The notes under the pieces were generated by a model that saw only the letters and a program-made list of their open reading frames with translations, was not told where the DNA came from and ran no database searches. The position numbers and the translations under genes are program-made. Below are positions 41,118 through 54,739 of a stretch of 64,000 nt of DNA, piece by piece. Within the stretch, counting starts at the first letter, position 1, and each line of letters begins with the position of its first letter. The stretch covers positions 124,001-188,000 of the forward strand of contig JAEPRB010000047.1 of the NCBI GenBank assembly GCA_016758965.1, written 5' to 3'. This DNA comes from Circinella minor. Its lineage: Eukaryota > Mucoromycota > Mucoromycetes > Mucorales > Lichtheimiaceae.

Positions 41118-42230
41118 ATGAAATCACCATTGTCATCACAAAGCCCATTCCGTTTATTAACTACCGGATTTTTCGCAGGTGTTTTATGCACCTTTCTCAT
41201 GTCCTGTGCTTTTACAGGTACAAGCCATGATGAAGTAGCTGGAGCTCACTGGGGTTCTTTAGTTCGTCGTCAAGAAGATAATTCGGGTATTCTTAAACTC
41301 GGGAATCCTGGTAAAAATATAACAATTTTATACATATAAGCATTTATATGCATAAAAAATTAATATTTTTTTTCTCGGTTATAGGTCCGGTTGTTGACTT
41401 GTTACAGCGACAACGATACGTTTCTTCATACGATCGCCGAAATCGCGTCCCTCATTGGGTTGGTGAACATCTCACACTTGAATCACTTGAAGCTGGTGAA
41501 AATGTTGATCGTGACAAGTCCAGCTTTAAGGAAGATACTGCTATTCCAGAAATTTTCCGTGCTCTTTTGAAAGACTACAGCGGTAGTGGTTATGACCGAG
41601 GTCACATGGCACCTGCAGCCGATGCACTTGCTACTCAAGAGGGTATGGATGAAACCTTCTTGTTAACAAACATGTCTCCTCAAGTGGGTAATGGTTTCAA
41701 TCGTCATTGTAAGTTTTTCTTTCTTTCATTCTCTCTCTTTATTTCTTCCATTTTCTGGCTACTAATTTTATAACTACCCTTTTTTTTTAAAAAAAAAAAA
41801 AGACTGGGCTTACCTTGAAGGTTTTGTACGCGATTTGACCAAAAATCACACTGATGTTTATGTGTACACCGGTCCACTATTCCTTCCTCGTAGCAACCAA
41901 AGCGGGTATGTTGATATCGATCAAGAAAAAGCAGGCAGTGCTGCCGTTTCTGGATATTTTATCCAGTATCCCCTTCTTGGCGACGTACCCAATGTAGCAG
42001 TACCCACCCATTTCTTCAAAGTTATACTTGCGTCGTCTGGTAGTGGAGATGCTTACACATTGGGTGCGTTTGTTTTACCCAATGAAGCCATTGATAGTAA
42101 GACACCATTGACTGATTTCCAAGTTAAATTGGATTCTGTTGAACGCGTTTCAGGATTACAATTTTTCAGCGAATTGGATCGAAGTTCATTTGGTGACCTT
42201 TGCTCTACCGACAGTTGTAAACTACAATAA
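41118..42230 (+). CDS. DNA/RNA non-specific endonuclease (EndoG/NUC1 type)
   Basis: Three exons (41118-41310, 41385-41708 and 41803-42230) join in phase to give 314 residues. An N-terminal hydrophobic segment (about residues 12-33) could be a membrane anchor or targeting signal. The catalytic DRGH motif is at Asp135-Arg136-Gly137-His138 (GYDRGHMAPAAD), with the metal-binding Asn expected in the downstream TNMSPQVGNGFNRH segment. The third exon holds the VYTGPLFLP core. The family cleaves single- and double-stranded DNA and RNA with Mg2+, and the fungal NUC1 form acts in mitochondria and apoptosis-like death. Secreted members also exist, so the location is open. Length and motifs are complete. 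Confidence 0.93.
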
Positions 42231-44106
42231 TCTCTTATTATTATTATTATCATTTCAATATTACCCTTATTCTTGATTTTTCAAACTATTATAACTTCTA
42301 TTATATAAACTTGCTCTTGTTTATAACTATACAAATATCTAAATTTTCGAATAAATGCGTTGTTTATATATTTGATTAACAATGATACATTTTCGTTTCA
42401 TCCACTTACACCATAAAATTAAACTGCTTTCTGATCAAGAGTTGTTCTTAAATTTCTCATTATGGTAAGCTTATTCGTAAATTTTAGCGTATCCTACACT
42501 TTCAAGTGATTGAATTAATCACTATGTTCATTATACAATTAGTACCATTTATATATCACTGTTTTTGAGAATCATCAAAATACCAACCACGTACAACTAC
42601 AAATGATCATCATTTGCTTGCAACAATCTACAGAAATCACAAAAAAAAATTCCAGCATTACCGTCGGAATTAATTCAAGATTACTCAAAAGAGAACTACC
42701 CTTCGGTTTTATTTGGTGTCGATCATAGTGCTACTTCATGGACCCTGGATTTTTTCATATGGTGTATTAAGACATGTAGTAGTCTGCATACTGATTAGGA
42801 GAGTTAAAAAAGTTCAGCTCCGACTACCTTTTTTTTTATCATCTGTCAAATATTATTTTTCACCAAACATCACATTAAATGCATTAAGTTTGGTGCGGAA
42901 AAGGTTCTAAGAATTTGAATTTTCGGCCACTTGGCTGGTGGTTCCCAGATTTTCAACAGCTAAAGTAGCAGTATGTAACCATATAATAATAGGGGGTGTA
43001 ATATAAACTTTCTTGACAGGATGATCTTGTGTTGCTTAAATCGCATGTGTTAAAAGGTTTCTGTCCGTCTTGTGACGCGCAGATCTTTTTCTTTAAAAAG
43101 ATTTATACTTTTTTTTTGTCTTAAACCCTCTCCTCTAATAAGCGCAAAAAGCATAAATCATAATGCAGTAGGGGGTTTTATTGTAACTGCTAAAATGAAT
43201 GAATTCGACCTATTGAAAGTTTAAATTGAAAACAATGAAGCAGGGACCAGATATATAATTCACAATCACTCAAATGGAACAGGGAAGTAACAAAGGAATC
43301 GCGTGGCCCATACTACTTCGGTCTTAATAGAGCAACAAAATGATATCATAAACAGTGCGATGCTTAAAAAAACGAAGAGATCTAAGATCTTGGATGAATC
43401 TTTTGTCGTAGCATCAAATAGCATCGAAATCGATCTTAACCTGCTTTTTGAATCAATTGATGGCGACAATATCTTTACAATAATAGAAGAGAATAAAATA
43501 GTAGCTTTATACAAGCGCATAATAAGACCATTAAATTCGTTGTGCCCAAAATGGATTGATATCATACCTATAAAACTAGAAAACTAATGAAAGTTTCTTA
43601 TCCTATCGAAAAAAATAGACTATTTTATAAAGTCAGTAATACTTCTCTGCTATCATAAAGATATAAAGTATGTTTTTGTGGTTCTTCAAGGCCTTTATTT
43701 TTAAGAAAAGAACGAGAAAAAATGAAATGTTAATGCGCTCAATCAAAGTAATACTCTCTATCACTTTGTCATTAAAAATCATAGTCATGTAATAAAAATT
43801 AAATATGTATAAATGAAAAAATGAAGTTAAACTCTTCAAACGCAATATCTATTAGGATAGCACAGCAATAATAAACTATGTTTGTAAATATGTATTAACA
43901 TTTATGTATAATATTTTTCTCATGCGATTTGTATTTTTTTACTGCTCATTAGTAGTTGTCAGCAGTAAAGAAATCCATATGCAAGAAAGCATGACATCCA
44001 AAATAGTAAAAAAAAAAACACTCCGCACAAATTAACTTCAACATCGCGCGAGTAACCCAAGGTTGTAAAGTAGCACGTTCTTTTTACTTTTACAACTTTA
44101 AAGGTT
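42231..44106. other. Intergenic region
   Basis: The 3' flank of the nuclease gene and the promoter of the Sec3 gene. A frame at 43303-43587 (plus) has protein-like composition but starts at GTG; it could be a remnant. Nothing else is supported. Confidence 0.5.
43303..43587 (+). pseudogene. Possible coding remnant (94 codons)
   Basis: A frame with charged, mixed composition (KKTKRSKILDESF, DLNLLFESIDGDN, PLNSLCPKWIDIIP) opens without an ATG. An overlapping frame upstream begins MEQGSNKG in a neighbouring register. This pattern fits a frameshifted remnant of a coding sequence. I do not recognise the family, and a chance frame in AT-rich DNA is possible. Confidence 0.2.
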
Positions 44107-47100
44107 ATGGCATCTGAAGCAGTACGCCAAGCCATTATTGATTCTTTATTTTCACCCGATTCCGGAGGTAAACAAAAACTTGTCATCAGTATATATACGA
44201 AACACCATTGGAAAATATTTGAAATGAAGAAAAAGAAAGAGTCTACAATACATTTGAAAAACGATCGATGGCCTTTTTTTCTAAAAAAAAAATATACGAA
44301 CACTTTTGGAATTGTTTATATTTTTAGGTGCGGCAGAAAAACTCCTTATTCATCTAAAAGTATTTGAAGATGTAAAGCAAACAGACTCTAGCACGAAAAA
44401 TAGTGGTAAACAACCACAAATCGTCGGGAAACCTAGATACCTTTGTTTAACTCGTAAGTCATAAAAATAATTTAATTTAACGAGTGAGTGATAGTTTTAT
44501 ATTAATTAGCATAATAACTAACATGACATATATATACTATTTATAGAGAAACGTAATAAGATCCGTTTATATAAAACAAAGCGAAATCAAAATGGTGCAT
44601 TTACAATAGGAAAAACGTGGTCCCTTGATGATATCAGACAAATTGAAGCAATTGATGTAAGAAAGACATTTATGTATTATCAACCCGAATATTGGATTAA
44701 ACGATATATTTACAAATTCATTATAACAATAGGCAAATCAATTCTCAATGACATTAAACAAAACATACGTTTGGGCAGTGGAAAGACCAAGAGATAAACT
44801 TGTATTTATGGCACACATTGTGGATGTAAGGGTTTCTCTTTCTAATTAGTATAAAAAGAAAAAATGAAAGTGGGATAAATTATTTATGGAAACCTTTTTT
44901 TTTTTTTTTTTTGCAATTTTTAGGCTTCTCAACGATTTCTCGGTAAATCACCCCGTCTTATAAATGTTGATGAAAGTTATTTATTACGTTGTAAGTGTTA
45001 TTAAAATCTTTGCTCTATGGATATACTCGTTTACTAAACAAAAATATTTCTTTTACTTGTATATAACAAAATAGACCTTGCCAATCCAACTGCAATTCCA
45101 CCATCTTCATCCTCAAATTCTTCCGGTATGATACCACCTGTATCACCTTCTACAACAAGTTCACCTGCAGTAATGGGATCACCAACAGCTTCTTCACCTT
45201 CACTTACACCATCTTCTTCGGGTTATAAACAACACCATTCTGAAAACAATGATCCTCGTTCTTATTCTTCTCCTTCACCTAAAATGTCTCCTGAACGAAC
45301 TAAAAATTCACCATTATCTCCACCTGTTGGTTCAGCAGCAGCAGCAGCAGCATTACCTGTTGCCAGTCGTCCTGCACCGTCACCACCTATAGCAACCACA
45401 ATCGTATCTCCCCCCCTTGGTGCTACTAGATCCTCTCAACGAGCTGTGGAAATATCCCCTCCAATGAACAATCAACCTAGTGGTAAATGTCTTCATGATA
45501 TTTATTTTTTAAGGGGTTAAAAATATGATTAATATTATCACTCATCTTTCTAAATACCAAACATATTATATGTTGTTTCTTTAGAAGAGCCAATGAAATC
45601 TAAACAACGTTATCCTCCACCGATGGATCCTAAAGAGAAAGAACGTGAAGAACGTAGAGAACGTGAACGGGCTCGAGAGATACGGCGCGAACGTGAAAAA
45701 CGTGAAAAACAAGCACAACAAGAAAAAGGTATATAGATATATCCATATTGTAGTGATAATACTGTTATATTAAAGCATATTAATAACAACAGTGACCTTA
45801 CAGAAAAATTACGCAAGGTAGCAGAAATGCAAGAAAAGATGGCAGAAAAGGCTTCATTGATGAATGTAGAAGAGTTATTAGCAGATTTCAATTGGAAAAC
45901 AAGTGGAAATGCAGCAGCTCTTGAAAAACGATTATTAGGTGAATTACATGCTTTGGAAGCCGTAAGTTTTTCTATTTCTTGAATAACATGGGGGAAAAAA
46001 AAGAAAGGGGGAGGAGAGGAAAAAAAAGTTTGTTTATTCATGCTTAACTTTTTTTTAATTGGTTTAGGCCAATGTACATGCTATTATTCAATCCGATGAA
46101 CGAGTTCGTACAGTGATTGATCAAATTGATGCAGCTTTAGGTGAACTCGATAGTATGGATAGTTGGTTATTATTATACAGTGCAGAACTCAATGTATGTT
46201 ATCCTATTTTTTTTTTTTGGTACAAGTCGGACGAAAATACTGAATAATAGTAACAATATACACATATATAGAGTATGGGTGATGATATCCGAGAAATCGA
46301 ATCACAAAACCGCGGTTTACAAATTCTTGCACAAAATCAACATAATCTTGGTCGTGAACTTGATGATTTATTGGTAAAGAAAAATATGATACAATTTTTT
46401 TAAGCTATAAGTATTACTATTATGCAAGTAAAATTCATACATACGTATGTACACATATATATAGAATGCAATTACGATACCCCGATCATGTCTTGATAGT
46501 CTCAAATATGATCCAATGGATACAGCAGAAAATGTTGACCAAATTCAACGAGCAGCTGAAAAAGTACAACAAGTGTTGAAAATCAAATTAGGTGATGGTA
46601 TGCAAAATATGAAGGCTGTTCAAGAACGTATGGCTGTCTATAATTCCCATAGCAACAAATTTAGTGCTCGTATCTTTGATTTCATGAAAAGTCAATTTGA
46701 TAAGCAGGTAAATATTGTTGGATTTATTATATATATATGGAAACGATTTTAATTGTAATAATCAAAGTTTGGATGCATAAAGGCAAACTAATAATATAAT
46801 ATATTATGCGTATATATCTATAGGCCGAGAATCAAAAAGCTGTTAGTGTACGTACACCTACATCGAATTCACGTAAACAACAGCAAACATTAGTTGCTAT
46901 GCCACACACTGTGATTGAAGACAACTTGATTAAATATCAAGGATTTTCATTATGGGAAAAAGAAATGGAACCACGTATGTATAGTGAACTACAAAGATAT
47001 TATGCACAGACCATGGCTCCCCTATATGAAAGTGATACCCGGGAGTTGATCGATGGCGTACGACCTCTTTATACAACTTTACGTAATCGTGGTTTGGATG

Positions 47101-48915
47101 AGCTGGAATACATTTTCAAACCCGAAGAATCAAGACCTGTACGTGCATTAGCTTATGGTGCTAATTTAAGAAGTGAAGATTCGAGAACACACCGTTACCG
47201 TCAAATGTTACGTGGTTCTGTGGAAGGTGTTATTGGTGGTAGTAGTTCATCAATTGATGGTGATGAACGTGCAGCAGATGATGTAAGTATCAAAAATATT
47301 TATATATACATATGATCATGTCACAAAATCTAACAAAAACATATTAGTCTTTTGCACAATTGATGGCTCAAACTACAATGCTAGTAACACGAGAACAAAA
47401 TTTCATGTGTGATTTATTTCAATATTCACAAGGTGCACCCAAATCATTTTTGGAACGAGGACCCGTCTTTGCTCAAATACCCAATACCAACGAACTATGT
47501 GGTCGTCGAGAAAAGCCACGCGATATTAAGATGTCTAAAAAGATCCTGTAAATCTTTTTTGTTTTTTGAAGGAGGAAAGAGTGTGATCAATTGAGAAAGG
47601 TTCAGCGAGAAAGAGCAAATAACAAGTATTAACATTCTCAATACTATTATTATTTAGTGATTGGATGGAAATTATATTTGAAACATTGGAACCAAGTATT
47701 GTTAGTTTACTGGAATATGGTGTCAAGAGTGATCCTACACAAGCGGCTAGTATGCTGGCATCAGTCGAGTTTCAAAATGATAAGTGGTTAGGTTCGGACC
47801 AAGAATTCATGTTACGTCTATGTAACTCGTTAATGCAACGCTTGACTCGCATGTTTGAAAGATTTGTATCCGATCAGTTGAAGATCATTGAAGACACAAA
47901 AGTGAGCACAAAGAAGCGTAGAGGTATTCTACCGTTTTTCCGCACTTTTCCTGTAAGTATATTATATAAACATATATAATCGAATACACTTTCTTTTTTT
48001 TTATTCTATATATAATAATAATAATTACTAAAAAAAACTGTTCATTTTTTCTTATTATATTAGTTGTTTGCTATACGACTTGAAGTGGCGGCAACCAATG
48101 TTGAACCTGATTCACAAACACGACAAACTGTGAATGATGCTTATGAAAAGATCATCAATGCCATGATGTCTAGTTTGGATTCGATTGCGAAAGAAACGGA
48201 TCAAACGGGTGATGATAAGGAACAATTAAATGCAAATATCATGTATATTGGTAAGTGTTATTAACAATATTTATTATACACAATTCAATCCAACTCAATC
48301 TTTTTCCATTCTTTTTTTAAAAAAAACAAAATAGAAAATATGCATCATTTCCATCACGAACTTCGATCCAATAAACTTCATGTTTTGGAAAAATGGATTA
48401 AATACGCTAAAAGCCATTATGATACCAGTCTGAACGCATATATCAAGGTCGTTATCCGCCGTCCTCTTGGGAAATTATTAGAATTTTTTGAAGGTGTTGA
48501 TAATCTCATGCATACAAGCACACCTGAAGAAGTTCAGTTTCATATGAACTATAACAAGACTCAATTACGTAAAGTTATTACTATGTATCCAGCTAAAGAG
48601 GTCAGTTAATAAGTTTCTATCTGTTATATAAAAAAAGGTATTGTTATATTGATATTCATACATGTATATATATATGCATAATAGATTAAAAAATCTTTGG
48701 AACAATTGTATAAACGAGTGGATAAACATTTCTCGGAAGAAGAAGGATTACTTCAAGTAGTATGGCGTGGTATCCAAGAAGAATTTATTCAACAACATGA
48801 AAAGATGGAACATTTAATTCTCAAGTGTTATCCAGATACTCGCTTACATCTCGAATTTTCTATTGATGATTTACTTTCAATGATGAGTGAATTAGCTCGT
48901 AAAGTACACTTGTAA
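44107..48915 (+). CDS. SEC3: Exocyst complex component Sec3
   Basis: Seventeen exons join in phase to about 1091 residues: 44107-44167, 44328-44453, 44547-44656, 44733-44825, 44924-44990, 45075-45482, 45585-45728, 45804-45961, 46068-46193, 46272-46373, 46465-46707, 46824-47282, 47348-47547, 47658-47952, 48064-48250, 48335-48600 and 48685-48915. Residues 1-152 form the Sec3 PIP2-binding PH-like domain (NQFSMTLNKTYVWAVERPRDK, LVFMAHIVD). A Ser/Pro-rich linker (about 153-288) follows, then a highly charged coiled coil rich in RERE repeats, then the conserved Sec3 C-terminal helical region up to LARKVHL. Sec3 is a landmark subunit of the exocyst, tethering secretory vesicles to the plasma membrane at growing hyphal tips. 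Every junction is GT-AG and phase-consistent, although no transcript data were available. Confidence 0.92.
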
Positions 48916-51221
48916 AATTCATGTTACTCTAATATAAATTTACACACTTAAAAATAATAATATACAACTTTACTGTTATAATTATATAATAATATCCTTT
49001 ATCATTTTTTTTTATTAATTAATTACTACAAGAATTATTTCTTGTATCTGACAATTCATTTTTCTTGACTATTATCATCTTACTAATTACAAGATATTCT
49101 TTTGATTAGACCTAACCAGCTTATTGAACCTTTATAATAACAATAATGATGATATGATGCATAACATAATTATTATTCTTAAAAAAAAATCTCAATCCAA
49201 AAATAAAAATAGAAATAGGATATATTATACACATGACATAAATCGTATATCAAAAAAAAAAAAAGTAAAAGAAGGCCAAAAAATAATAAATAATATGTTG
49301 AACCCGTATCTGTCCCTGTGCCTTACACTACCGAGCACCAGGTCTACCGGAGTCCCTTTAATCTAGGTTTCCATTAAAAAAATAAATCCTTCTCGGCTGG
49401 CAAAACATTAGCTCATTAAACTTTTAGCATAATATCTTTGGCCGGGAAACCTTCAGCAAAAAAAAGAAAAGAACATATCGAAAGGAAAAGAAAAGAAAAA
49501 CAAAAAAAAAAGACAATGGCTTTCAAGTGAATGAGAACCTGTCATCTTAATCCTTTTGTTTCCCCTTTTTTTTTCTAATATGATTTATCATTTTTTTTGC
49601 CAAAGTGAATAGTGAAGAAAGAAATTTTTTCCGTTTTAAAAATTTTTATACCTCCACACAAAACAGACTGTTTTTTCCTTTTATGGATTTTTACTTAATC
49701 TTCGTTTTTATTTTGAATTCAGGATGTACTAATAAAACAGGATATAATATGGTCTATCGGTCTGTAGGATAGACCAAGTAACGAAAAATAGTGAAATACG
49801 CTCCATTCTATTGTTATTTGTATAAATAAAAACCATGACGACCAGTTATTAATGTATTGTCAAGACATATTTCAGGTTGAAACGTTTTATTTTTCTTGCT
49901 ACATCTTATACATTTTATCCAATACCGTTTTGGCTTTGAGTTTGATTAGAAAACATTCTCTTTAAGAAAAAATTGTTACACTAAATCATCAAAATATATC
50001 AATATATCTGCTACTTCTCACGTCATCATTGAGATACCCTTTTCGTGTTTTTACGTATTTTTTAAAAACCATCCTCTTCATACATAATTATGTGTATATA
50101 TCTATACGTATTCCTGAAAATGCACTACTTTTTTACAAATTATAGACTGAAATATGTGTGATATATAAACACTGCACCAACATAATCGTCTATGCTCTCT
50201 TTCTCTTTTATGCTCACGTTCTCTTTATGTTGATCCACTCATTTACGTTCTAATCGTTGTTGTTTTTCACGTTCATAATCATGTTGTTCTTGTCGTCGAT
50301 AGCTTTCGGATGGTTTGGTGCATTGATTATATAAAAAAGATATCTGCTGCTTTGATCATCCGTATTGGTAGTAGCTGTTAATATTATAATTAATTGGTTA
50401 CTTTCCGTATAGGAAAAATACATATTAGAATTTTTTTTATCGCGCGTATAGTTGCAATTTTTTTTAGTTGAGCTGCTTTGTGTTATAGACTAGTCCTGAC
50501 TATAGTGAACTTTTATCCAGGTTAATAAATGATACAGTAGCTTTTTTAAGATGCACGAAAAATGAATTTATTGAATAAAAATAAACAAGACAAAACAATG
50601 ATACAACCAAAAAAAATTCTACGGCAAATGATACAGGTTCCTTTTTACAGCCCCAGCAGCTCTCTTTGACAGGCTTGTACAATCTATGTACCCGTGAGTT
50701 CACTTTTCGAAGTCTACCTGTTACCAAGTCAATACCATTTTTTGTACGTATATATTGATTATCAATAATTTGTGGTGATTGTCGTGTTGTTGCTCAATAT
50801 ATGTCATTACATATGTCTGTTGTTATTGCTGATTTTTTTTTTATAGTTTTTGTGTAAAGTGGGTTGGAATTTAGCAAATCGTAGTGGAATAACATGACAC
50901 ACGTGGTCCTGATTACGTTTGCAATAGTGAAAAACAGGTGCTGTGTTGTAGTGCTTATATAAAATTCCTTGGTCTTGTTTGTCCAATGAATCCAGTCGAA
51001 TCATCTTTTTATTCATCACTTCATCTTAGTCATAATCATCTATATCACAAGCCCATGATAGATTAACACCTGTAACTCTATTAAAACATGTGTAAGAAAT
51101 AAATATATTAAAAACAGCGATCGAAAAAAAAAAGATAGCTTGGTTTTTAGAAATGTAGAGAAAATCCCTCTCTTTATTCTTTGTCACTTAAGCTATCTAC
51201 CACTAAGTTTTATTTTGAAAT
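48916..51221. other. Intergenic region with possible remnants
   Basis: The 3' flank of Sec3, then low-complexity DNA. A perfect 8-bp hairpin (GGTCTATC/GATAGACC, 49751-49775) is present. Minus-strand frames at 50500-50727 (with SCWGCKKEP) and 50807-51019 (with HYCKRNQDHVCHVIPLRF) look coding-like. They could be the decayed C-terminal part of the MULE transposase immediately upstream on that strand, but I cannot confirm it. Confidence 0.45.
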
Positions 51222-52480
51222 TCAGTTAACATTGATATACTCTTCCAAATGTTTAATATGCGTGAGCCGAAGCTGATCATATATATAATGATCCTTATTA
51301 ATAAAATATTTGAAACTATCACATGGCTTTCGCTCAACAAAGAGCATGCTGTAAGATTCCTTGGTAATTATATAATCAAAAGCTCCCCTGGGATTGAAAA
51401 TAACAGCCCTCAAAAGACTTGTTGCTGGAACTCTTGCGAATGGAAAACTCTCTTCAAAAGCTGCGATAAATCCAGGTCTTTGTGCTGCTGAAAAGTCAAC
51501 GACCATTCCAGAAAAATTTGATGTGCCATTTGTATTAACAAAATCGTACATTCCAAAGGTTCGGAAAAGGGCTATAAAGTATGCCTGGAAATGTGTGGAG
51601 GATTGACCATCGAGTACTGCTTGGTATATGACTGAGTACTTTCCTAACTTCTGGAAAAACTTTGTGGTTGTACACAAGTAAAAACCATCTTGGAAACAAC
51701 CAAAGGTAACATCGGTGACCATTGAATTTGCTGAAAAATCTACACGAGATGAAATATCTGGGCCGCAGAATGGTATACATGTCATACCTGGTAATATTTC
51801 CATCCCTCGCTGAAAATATCCTGGATAGGATTCTTCGAGAATTTTCAGATGATCTAAAAGACCTTCGACACTGGCACCAGTCTTCTTGCTTGTTCGGATA
51901 CCATGATTTTTGAAAATCACGCGTCGTGCGTACCCTACCTTACCAAGATGCTGAAAGTTTTGATCTAATTCACATACTGGTCTTGGTGGGTATTGCGGTC
52001 TAACAGTACTGGTGCCGACTTGTAACCCTTTTGGAGTTTTGCCTATAAACTCCTGGACACAGAGAACAAGAGGTCGAAGGCCCTTTATAGTACAGTGGAG
52101 CGATTAAAATTGATCATGTGTGTGTGTTCCAGTGTGCTTTAAAAAGTCTTTCCCTTGTAATAGTTTGATATTCACCGTAACGGAACATTCAATAATTGTC
52201 AAAGCGTTTGGAGACCCACATTTTTTAGTTTTACACCCACCAATAGCCTTGGACTCCGTAGCCTTCACTGCTTGCTGGCCTAAATGTGGTCTTATATTCT
52301 TCACATCTTAATGCACCTAAACAATGCTTTTACGCTCAAACCGCGACCATTGTCAATCTTATATTGATTATCACGAAAAAGTTCCCATCCAATATCCATA
52401 TCACATACAAGATTTTCCCCTTCTTGTGAAAGTATCGTTTCTTGGTGATAATCGTTATTTGGAAATTTGGTAAAAGACAT
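51222..52480 (-). pseudogene. Decayed MULE-type transposase
   Basis: On the minus strand a frame starts at ATG 52480 (MSFTKFPNNDYH) and runs through GWELFRDNQ and ALFRCIKM to a stop near 52305, where the reading frame shifts. A zinc-finger-like segment follows (GGCKTKKCGSPN ... GTHTHDQF), broken by an in-frame TAA at 52104-52106. The same frame then continues for about 290 codons to 51222. That part contains the MULE transposase core: MVTDVTFGCFQDG, TTTKFFQKLGKYSVIYQAVLD and GMVVDFSAAQRPGF, matching the first and second acidic positions of the DDE domain. A zinc finger upstream of a MULE DDE domain is the usual order. One frameshift and one stop make it inactive. Terminal inverted repeats were not found. 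Confidence 0.6.
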
Positions 52481-52909
52481 GGTAAAAATACTATATAAAA
52501 ATATCATTGAAGTATTAAACAACTATAAGAATAAAATAAAAAGGAATGAAGCATCTGATAGAGTAAAAATTATACCTTTAATAATATTATTGGTAAAAGT
52601 TACATTGTCTAAATTTAAGAATATTAAAATAGTGTCTTTTTTTATATTTTTACTTGAATCCTTGTTACTAATTGTTTAATCTATTGTTGTATTTTTAGGA
52701 TTATATACGTGGAATATTAAATGTTAGAAAAAACATTTTGATCTATTTGATTCAACATGAAATGTAATGAACATTTTTTTTTTTTACTCATAAACAATAT
52801 TGTCTTTACCTCGTATCTATCACACTCAATACATTACATACATAATGGAGATTTAATAACAAGGAAACTTTAGTCTATCGAGATATTTTATGTAGTAGTT
52901 TTGGCGGGG

Positions 52910-53039
52910 ATAATGTGTCTTGGGCTGCCTCCAGCCAATAAAAAACAACTTGGAGGCAGTTGAAGTTCATTTTGGCATCAATAATATGCCGAGTTCTCAT
53001 TGATACACATTATTTGCTCTGGTTGGGAACCGCACCAGA
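52910..53039. repeat. Multi-branch inverted-repeat segment
   Basis: An outer arm ATAATGTGT (52910-52918) pairs with ACACATTAT (53005-53013). Inside are two separate hairpins: CTGCCTCCA (52925-52933) with TGGAGGCAG (52951-52959), and GGCAT (52974-52978) with ATGCC (52986-52990). A fourth hairpin TCTGGT/ACCAGA (53018-53039) follows. Together they can fold as a three-way junction plus one stem. It could be a small transposon, a structured RNA, or chance. Confidence 0.5.
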
Positions 53040-54451
53040 AAGAATACATAAAGGCTCACAGGCGATAGTTGGGGGAAGGGTTTCAGATAATAAAATTGAT
53101 GTAAAAGAGAATCACAGTCTGTAATCCTTTTTGTAATTGACGAATGAAAAATACGTTATTCTATATCACAGAATATGTTACAACGGATTATAGTTGAGTA
53201 TTTAGAAATGAATAAATTCCACATCAGTAACACCCAACAACAACAAACTTATAATAACAGAAGAATTCGAAAACGACATTGTACAAGAACATTTAAGAAC
53301 TAATATTATATTAAAAACAATTTTGAAACCAAATAGCAACATGCAACAATAAAACTAGTAGCGGTATGACAAATATAAATCATGCACTGGGAAACTGAGG
53401 CATAAAAATTAAAAAATTAAAAATCAGTATGAAATTCCAACTTGTCCTTTTGCTATTTTGCAGTTTTTGGGGCTTACTCGCGTTTTTTTTTTCCTTATGG
53501 ATAATCAGCATTAATTATATGTAATGATCTGATTGCAATTCAATTAAAGGTAATAAGACAAGACATATTTAATAAAAAAATCTGTGCAAAGAAAAAAAAC
53601 GTTTTTTCAGTATGAACTGTATACGTTCTAAAAGTTTTTTTTTTTTTAACAAGACATATTAGATACATGTAAACCTATTACATATGGATAACATCTTAAC
53701 CGATCATTATAATGAAAATAAAGAATTCGTTATAACGATAATTTGATATAACGATACCCTTTTGATCTTACAGGGGGGGTAGCGTTATAGCGAGCAGTGA
53801 CAGTATTGTACAATTGAAATGGTATGCAGGAATGACATCATGTTTGTGCATGTTTGATCCTCATAATAAGATGATTAACCGAAAAAAAAAAATATAAATG
53901 TATAGGGGTGATTGTGTGGCTCCGCACACAACAATTGCAAAAATGGAATCACGGAGTGCAATGACTAAAGTAATTAGTTATAGGGTGGATTTACGAAGAT
54001 ATATCACCATACTTGTATGACTCAAGTTTACTAGTTAAGTTCTTTGACTACTATTACCAAGTCGGTAACAATTGTTCTTACTATGAAAGTAAGTGTTATT
54101 TTATTTAAACAAGGATATATAGTATGTACATTTTTTATTAACAACAAAATTATATTCCATAGAAGCCCGGATCGAACTGGATCGATCATAAAGACGTGCA
54201 TTGCACAAAAAAAAAAGAAAGAGCGAGATCAATTTTTTCCCCTCAGAGCCAAAGCATACAGTAACAATAAGGATACTACCCTTATACTGTTATTACGTAC
54301 GTGATATGTAGACTATTTCTCAGGCTACATGTGTATATTTATAAATTACCACGGCAACGCTAAATAAAAGTATGTGTATATTATATTTACCTTCAACTTT
54401 ACTTGGACTTGAACTGATTAAAAACTTCATAGAAATTGAACAATACTGTAT

Positions 54452-54739
54452 TTGAACGGCGAAAAAAACCCCTTGTATAGCGCATTTTTGTCAGATAGTC
54501 AAAACAAATCGATCGTAACTACGTATTTTACACAATACGCTAGCAAGGATCAAGCTGTAGACGCCTTCGATCGAAAATTTAAAGCTATTTTAAGAAGAAC
54601 TCTAGCAACCCTTCCTCACTTCGCTCCGGGTCATTTACCGGTTTGCATCGCAAAGGGGAGTTCCTCCTCTTTGACCCCCAAAAGGCGCTTCGCGCCTGGT
54701 CGTATGCGTGTTCAAGGCTGTATAATAGTTTTCAGGTAA
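54452..54739 (+). pseudogene. Unrecognised coding-like remnant
   Basis: A frame without an ATG start carries protein-like sequence (DSQNKSIVTTYFTQYASKDQ, AVDAFDRKFKAILRRTL). This segment resembles linker regions of transposon polyproteins only loosely. The second half contains a GC-rich hairpin and is less protein-like. I cannot assign it to a family. Confidence 0.25.

Noticed and set aside
49751..49775. Perfect 8-bp hairpin as a terminator or regulatory RNA
   Set aside because: It is a single short stem in non-coding DNA about 840 bases past Sec3, with no U-run, gene or repeat context to support a function.
54165..54212. tRNA-like 3' half on the minus strand (GTTCGATCC followed by GGGCTTC)
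   Set aside because: The T-arm does not pair well, and no D-arm, anticodon arm or acceptor stem can be built; at most a tRNA scrap.
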